Positions 59,432 to 64,000 of a stretch of 64,000 nucleotides of DNA are shown here, piece after piece. Origin of the DNA: Melanopsichium pennsylvanicum (lineage: Eukaryota > Basidiomycota > Ustilaginomycetes > Ustilaginales). The position numbers were made by a program, and so were the translations under genes. The stretch's first letter is position 1. Each line of letters opens with the position of its first letter. Location of the stretch: the NCBI GenBank assembly GCA_900208305.1, contig OAPG01000014.1, forward strand, positions 62,001 to 126,000, given 5' to 3'. The notes under the pieces are model-generated. The model ran no database searches. It was not told the DNA's origin and saw only the letters and a program-made list of their open reading frames with translations.

Positions 59432-62400
59432 TCATGTTTCATACTGCTTGCTACTATTCTCTCTGTCCTTCCGGGCCACACCCCTATCGGCAGCCGCTGT
59501 GGCCGCCGCAGCATGTTGAGCTTTCCTCCTCATCTTTGCCTGAGCAAGAAAACTGTCTGGCAAACGTATTGCTTGCCTTGAATCCTTCAAAGCACCCACA
59601 CCGTTCGCGTCCGCCGTACCTTTTACGACTCCACCTTGGTGTCGCTGTTGGTTCTGCAACAAAGTCACATCGGCAGCTTGCCAATCAGGCGAGGCTGTGG
59701 AGAACTCTGCATCCTCCATCTCGGAAAGTCTCGCGAGCTCGTCCAACGTTCCCTCGCTAATGACGGAGCCGCTGTCATCCTCTCCGGGACGACCTTCTTC
59801 GCCAGCATTGCAAGACGGAATGGATGACATCCTCTCGACATCCAAAGTTGGGTCAGACGTGCCCACTCCAGCAGCCCGGCGCAAGTACTCCTGCACCAAA
59901 GCACGTGTATCTGCGACACCTTGTTGTGACTGCTGTTGTGTCAGTGCATGAGGGCCAAGGGAGAACGGCGAAGATGCCGAGGAGCAATGCAATGTTGACG
60001 CTGTGGCCGAATTGCTGTCAAAATGGGCAGAGGACGAGTCACGGGACGAGTTCGACAAGCGTCGGTGAGCCGAAGCAGGATTGGATGCCTGCTGCACAGA
60101 CAGAGTTGCTATTCGGGACTCCAATTCTCCCGCGGGCAGCGGCGCTGAGGGCTCATAGAAGGGCGTTCCGACCGGAACAATTGTGACCGCAGCATCGTGG
60201 GGAGCCAAAGAGGCGTTGCCACCGGTAGGCTGTTGATGGTTCCTGCCGACAACAGCAGGACGAGGCAGGCTCTTGGATCGGTTGAGCGTCTCGCTGAAAG
60301 ATCTCGACGTCTTGCCTCTGGGTGTACTTCCAAGATCGTCTCTCGTGTTCGCCACGGGAGCGACGCCAAAACTGATCTCGGCGCCATACGCAAACGCTTC
60401 CTGTGCACCCAGACCGTTCGTTCCGCTTACCCCAAATCCGCTCGGGACAGCATGCTTGAAACTTGGACTGGTGCGTGCGGATGCGTGACCGATGGATGCT
60501 CTTGCGGTAAGATCGAGCGGTGCATATCCGCCGCAATCACTCTGAGCAGAGCTGAAGGGTGCATTCGAGTCATTGCCAGCACTCGCACCACTTTGAGCAT
60601 TCGCAGCGTTGAATCTAGGGGGTTGCGGTTTCGGACTCAAACCATGGGTACGGGATAGCGGCGCCAACATAGCAGCGGTAGGTGGATATGCTACACCCTG
60701 AGAAAGTCCGCGGGCCATCTGTTCAAACGCAAAACTTCCACCGTAGCCGCTGATGTTTGTGCCGTCATGCCTGCGATTCGACCCATAGTGACGCCCACCA
60801 TTCGATCCACTGGCGCTGTGGAAGTTGGTCCCACCACCACCGACGCCGAGATGTGAACTGTAAGGATACCGTTGCGTCCCTCCACCACCGGGACCATCTG
60901 GCGCTCGAGAAAGACTATCCTCGCGTTCTTCGCACAATTCCGCGATAAGGACCGAGATCTTTTGCGCTCTCGTATTTGTCAAGAACCGACTGGCCCTTAT
61001 GAACTCGCCTCTGATCGTGTAGAGTCCATCTTTGGTCACTGTTCGAGAAACGTTGTAGCCCATTTGGAAAGGGTCCTCTATGCACAGCTCTGCATTCCAG
61101 CTTTTGCTGTCTTTGGACAAGAGCCCCGTCTCGCTCTTGAGGCTGATCACGTCGCGTGAATAGCTGAATTCTTTCGAAAAGTAGCGGAAGAAGTCGATGA
61201 GCAGTTCGCCTACGTTTTCGGTATTTGAGGAAGACCATTCTTTGCGGAGTGCGGCGACATCATCATAAAAGTAAATGTTGTTCCCGTTCAGCTCCATCTC
61301 TTCCGGTTTCATTGTTCGTGTTGGCGGGACTCTTTGCAAGTTTGGCAGCACGGCTGGCTTCTTGACATGCGCCAGGAAGAAGAGCACCATCAACGTGTAT
61401 CCGTAGGATGACAATGTCCCCATGTAGGGCGAGTTGAGCTTCCTCCTCTTGGCCCAGACCTTGAGGAACAGTACCAACGTGCGCAGACGGGGCGGATCCA
61501 CCATGGCATAGCTTAGAAGAAGACGGGTGTTTTCCAGCGCGAGTCGATTCTCAAACCCAATGTCACAGGCGATCTCGTAGGGTAGATCTACAGTGGGAGA
61601 GCGATTGATCTTGATGATAGGAATGCGGGCTTTGGGGAGAGGCATGACGGTAAAGTCTGTCTCTTCTCGGATGAGTTGACCGAGGATCTCGACGAGCTCT
61701 GAAGCGGTGCGCTGTGGCGTCGGCTGTCCAGCGTTGCCCTTGCCCATCAAGCAGCAAAGATCCATGTCAGAATTGCGGAGCGCAAAACCATTTGCCATGC
61801 TTCCAAAGGCGAGCAACTTGGCTCCTGGGCTGACACGATTGGCGAGTCGCTCTAGTTGGCGTCGCGTAGCTTCTTTGATCCTGTACTCCTCCTCGGTGGG
61901 CAGAATAGGAGAGAGGAAAGCGATGATACAGTTGGTGAGTTCGGTGGTGTGACGTTCCCAGTGCGGACCCGAATGCGCTTGGTTATGACTCGGACTCGAC
62001 ATTGCCGCAGCGCCATTCGCGTTGCCACTGCCGCCGTAGATCGAGTTGGGAGCGGAAGCCATCATACTCGCGCCCAAGCCTTGGAAGGAGGGAACATGCA
62101 CGTGACTGTGCTGCGGCAGAGCGCGCATTTGCGGGGAAGTGCGCATACTTCGGGAGCCGTGGTACGACATGTTGGATCCGCTTGCAATGTAATTAGAATG
62201 AGCGGAGGCGCCGTTGAAAAGGGCAGCGGTTTGGGACCGGACGCGGCCGTTGGGCGAAGCCGAATGGCTAGCGCTGGGAGCCGCAGCGGGCCCATGTGCT
62301 GCAGCGGGCCCATGTGCTGCAGCGGGCCCATGTGCTGCAGCGGGCCCATGTGCTGCAGGCAGGGGAGCAGATCGGCTGGGCGAGGTCAAAAGTGGAGCTG

Positions 62401-63004
62401 CATTTGCGCTCATCTGAGCTGGAAGGTACAAGGCAGCGTCGACATGATGAGATTCGGCGGAATGCGGATGCAGCGTAGCATACGCTTGAGCTGGTATCGC
62501 CGGAAGACGGGCCGACTCGTTGTGGAAACCGTTGATGGGATGATTCGAGATTGTTTCGTCGAACGTTGCCGATCGCTTGGGAAGAAGGCCAGACTGCGAG
62601 TAGGTGCCAGATGTTCTGCGCCCGGGGACGGTGGACGAGGAAGGTGCGGTCTCCTCGTGAGGAGCAGCAGCTCGATGAGCAGATGTCTTGTCGGAAGAAG
62701 CGGCAGAGAGAGTGGCCTTCATCTTGGCGGAAGCCTCTGATCTGGCTGCACTAGGGCTACGTGCAGCAGACGAAACGGCGGAAGGCGTCAATCGGTCCAT
62801 GTTTTCGGTTGCAGTGTAGCTGCCTGATAGAAAACGGGATGCGGACGCGGCCTCTTCGCCAGTCCACTGTTCTTGACAGGATGGCGATGCTCGTGTGGAG
62901 CGGCCCGAGACCGAGGCTATCGAGCGCTGCGGCGACAACGCGGCGTCTTGCGATTGACTGCGCTGGCGAGGATTGCCGCCGGTGACTGTTGAGGACAATG
63001 GCAT
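59432..63004 (-). CDS. Cid1-family non-canonical poly(A)/poly(U) polymerase
   Basis: An 1190-residue protein, ATG at 63004, no intron. The nucleotidyltransferase core starts near residue 345 (HWERHTTELTNCIIAFLSPILP). The catalytic signature is LLAFGSMANGFALRNSDMDLCCLM (about 396-420), with the GS-x(10)-D-x-D pattern; the third carboxylate is probably the Asp in YEIACDIGFEN (about 480). RTLVLFLKVWAKRRKLNSPYMGTLSSYGYTLMVLFFLAHV is the conserved central helix set. The PAP/25A-associated domain follows (about 600-680: VGELLIDFFRYFSKEFSYSRDVISL, then LCIEDPFQMGYNVSRTV). Family members add A or U tails to mRNA or small RNA. The flanks are long disordered Ser/Gly/His-rich tails. The N-terminal one contains four exact AHGPAA repeats encoded by an 18-bp tandem repeat. 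Nucleotide preference is not readable with confidence. Confidence 0.93.
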   Translation of the reverse strand: MPLSSTVTGGNPRQRSQSQDAALSPQRSIASVSGRSTRASPSCQEQWTGEEAASASRFLSGSYTATENMDRLTPSAVSSAARSPSAARSEASAKMKATLSAASSDKTSAHRAAAPHEETAPSSSTVPGRRTSGTYSQSGLLPKRSATFDETISNHPINGFHNESARLPAIPAQAYATLHPHSAESHHVDAALYLPAQMSANAAPLLTSPSRSAPLPAAHGPAAAHGPAAAHGPAAAHGPAAAPSASHSASPNGRVRSQTAALFNGASAHSNYIASGSNMSYHGSRSMRTSPQMRALPQHSHVHVPSFQGLGASMMASAPNSIYGGSGNANGAAAMSSPSHNQAHSGPHWERHTTELTNCIIAFLSPILPTEEEYRIKEATRRQLERLANRVSPGAKLLAFGSMANGFALRNSDMDLCCLMGKGNAGQPTPQRTASELVEILGQLIREETDFTVMPLPKARIPIIKINRSPTVDLPYEIACDIGFENRLALENTRLLLSYAMVDPPRLRTLVLFLKVWAKRRKLNSPYMGTLSSYGYTLMVLFFLAHVKKPAVLPNLQRVPPTRTMKPEEMELNGNNIYFYDDVAALRKEWSSSNTENVGELLIDFFRYFSKEFSYSRDVISLKSETGLLSKDSKSWNAELCIEDPFQMGYNVSRTVTKDGLYTIRGEFIRASRFLTNTRAQKISVLIAELCEEREDSLSRAPDGPGGGGTQRYPYSSHLGVGGGGTNFHSASGSNGGRHYGSNRRHDGTNISGYGGSFAFEQMARGLSQGVAYPPTAAMLAPLSRTHGLSPKPQPPRFNAANAQSGASAGNDSNAPFSSAQSDCGGYAPLDLTARASIGHASARTSPSFKHAVPSGFGVSGTNGLGAQEAFAYGAEISFGVAPVANTRDDLGSTPRGKTSRSFSETLNRSKSLPRPAVVGRNHQQPTGGNASLAPHDAAVTIVPVGTPFYEPSAPLPAGELESRIATLSVQQASNPASAHRRLSNSSRDSSSAHFDSNSATASTLHCSSASSPFSLGPHALTQQQSQQGVADTRALVQEYLRRAAGVGTSDPTLDVERMSSIPSCNAGEEGRPGEDDSGSVISEGTLDELARLSEMEDAEFSTASPDWQAADVTLLQNQQRHQGGVVKGTADANGVGALKDSRQAIRLPDSFLAQAKMRRKAQHAAAATAAADRGVARKDRENSSKQYET
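62283..62354. repeat. 18-bp tandem repeat, four perfect copies, within the Cid1-like gene
   Basis: GCAGCGGGCCCATGTGCT is repeated four times without a mismatch and encodes AHGPAA units on the minus strand (about residues 217-240). Perfect identity, including third codon positions, means recent expansion. Confidence 0.95.
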
Positions 63005-64000
63005 ATTTGCTGCGGGTTTTGGCTGTTGTGAGAGAGGACAGAAGCCTGTGATACAACCTGCTTATTCTTTTGGCCGCTGGTCCAGCGAAAGTGTTCCCGA
63101 GGGTGAAAGAGTGAGCAAAGTGTCAAAACACGCGCTACGTCGAGATAGAATGCGAGACTAGCAGCCCATGGACGAAGTCGAGCGGCGTCGGCTTTCGTGC
63201 GTGTGTTGATATGTGACTGGATCGAAGGCAGCCGAGGGAAGATATGTCGTTTTGTAAAGCCAAAAAAAAAAATCCCTAAGGAACCGCCGCTTGCGTCGTT
63301 GAACGCAGTAGAATGCTACGATGCACGTTGTTATGAAAAAAGATGCTATTGCGATACGGATTTGACGTCTTTGATATGGTTGAAGATATGTTGATAGTAT
63401 GTCAGGGAACTGAAAAGGTACGAGCGGGGAAACGACGAATGCTGACGATGCAGGAAAAGGGGTTCGATGTGCGGGCAGGAGGTGGGGGTTACGAATCAAG
63501 CCGACCGGCGACTTGGTGAGAAGCTAAGATGCGAAGAAGACACTCTGCTAGTGTTGTGCGACTGCGTCAAGGATGTGGTCGAGGTAGGATGAGTCGAAGA
63601 AAGTGGACAGCGCGAAAGAGGATGTGCGCTCCACTGGGCTGAAAAGCGTGACTGATTGAATGAGCAGGGTGCTGTTCGTAGACAGGAGCGAAGGCTTGAA
63701 GTGCTTAATTTGGTCGGAATGCGTGAGATGTGAAGTGGCGTTCCAATTGATGCTTGCTTACTGCGCCTGTACGAGAAGGCCAAGGGACGACGGGAATTAT
63801 GGTGGAGTGACGGTGACTTTCTTGAAGGGTCAATCCGAGAATGGAAATGAGGCTAGTCTTTTAGAAAGAGCCTGGTACAGTAGCTAGGTTTGACAATGTG
63901 CACTTTGGCATCAAAGTGAGGAGGGAAGCTGTAGACGAGCAGACAGCGCAAGTTTGATTCGGTGATTCCTTGTGGTCTGGTGGAAAGGAGGAGTAAGAAC
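63005..64000. other. Upstream region of the Cid1-like gene, to the window edge
   Basis: About 1.0 kb with no supportable gene. The minus-strand frames at 63158-63499 and 63496-63783 lack convincing starts or domains. It should contain the promoter and leader of the Cid1-like gene. Confidence 0.5.

Overview
The window reads as a nuclear chromosome segment of a basidiomycete, most likely a smut fungus (Ustilaginomycetes). This is inferred from gene content and style: long mostly intron-free ORFs, a few GT-AG introns with CTRAC-type branch points, large low-complexity regions in regulatory proteins, a dispersed 5S rRNA gene, and eukaryotic housekeeping genes throughout. The species cannot be fixed from this sequence. 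I see no prokaryotic operon, CRISPR array, intact transposon or tRNA gene.

Layout. 0.7-1.3 kb: a secreted double-psi beta-barrel protein (-). 3.0-8.5 kb: the eIF2alpha kinase GCN2 (-), divergent from the GYF-domain U5 snRNP protein Lin1/CD2BP2 (9.1-10.7 kb, +). A very small coiled-coil gene interrupted by one base lies at 10.8-11.0 kb (-). 11.7-16.9 kb: a PH-C2-RasGAP protein (-). 18.8-23.2 kb: two 40S ribosomal protein genes, eS7 (-) and eS1 (+), head to head, each with a long intron. 24.1-24.4 kb: Cmc1, rebuilt here as two exons, converging on inositol-pentakisphosphate 2-kinase IPK1 (24.6-26.2 kb, -). A 5S rRNA gene (-) sits at 26.4-26.5 kb. 27.6-29.1 kb: a secreted GH16 beta-glucanase (-). 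31.2-35.5 kb: Dna2 (-). 36.0-37.7 kb: Arp9 (-), head to head with prohibitin 2 (38.2-39.2 kb, +). 40.0-40.7 kb: ribosomal protein uL1 (-), head to head with an omega-amidase-like nitrilase (41.2-42.3 kb, +). Then come a 14-TM-type MFS transporter (-), an amino-acid permease (+, one intron), a gene-poor stretch of about 3.4 kb, and a FucP-type sugar transporter (+). 53.4-54.6 kb: an SCI1-like charged protein (+). 55.7-59.1 kb: a large coiled-coil protein with a degenerate SDR-like domain (+), converging on a Cid1-family nucleotidyltransferase (59.4-63.0 kb, -).

Most genes are independent housekeeping loci in translation and its control (GCN2, eS7, eS1, uL1, 5S), RNA processing (Lin1, Cid1-like), chromatin and DNA maintenance (Arp9, Dna2), mitochondria (Cmc1, PHB2), signalling (RasGAP, IPK1), transport, and the secreted wall/apoplast layer (GH16, DPBB protein). 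They do not form one pathway. The most unusual items are the disordered/coiled-coil protein whose C-terminal SDR-like fold has lost the cofactor and catalytic motifs, the one-base-interrupted 67-codon gene at 10.8-11.0 kb, and the divergent eS7/eS1 pair. Start codons were checked in the sequence; where the longest frame opens with a non-ATG codon I moved the start to the first plausible ATG (RasGAP, Dna2, eS1).
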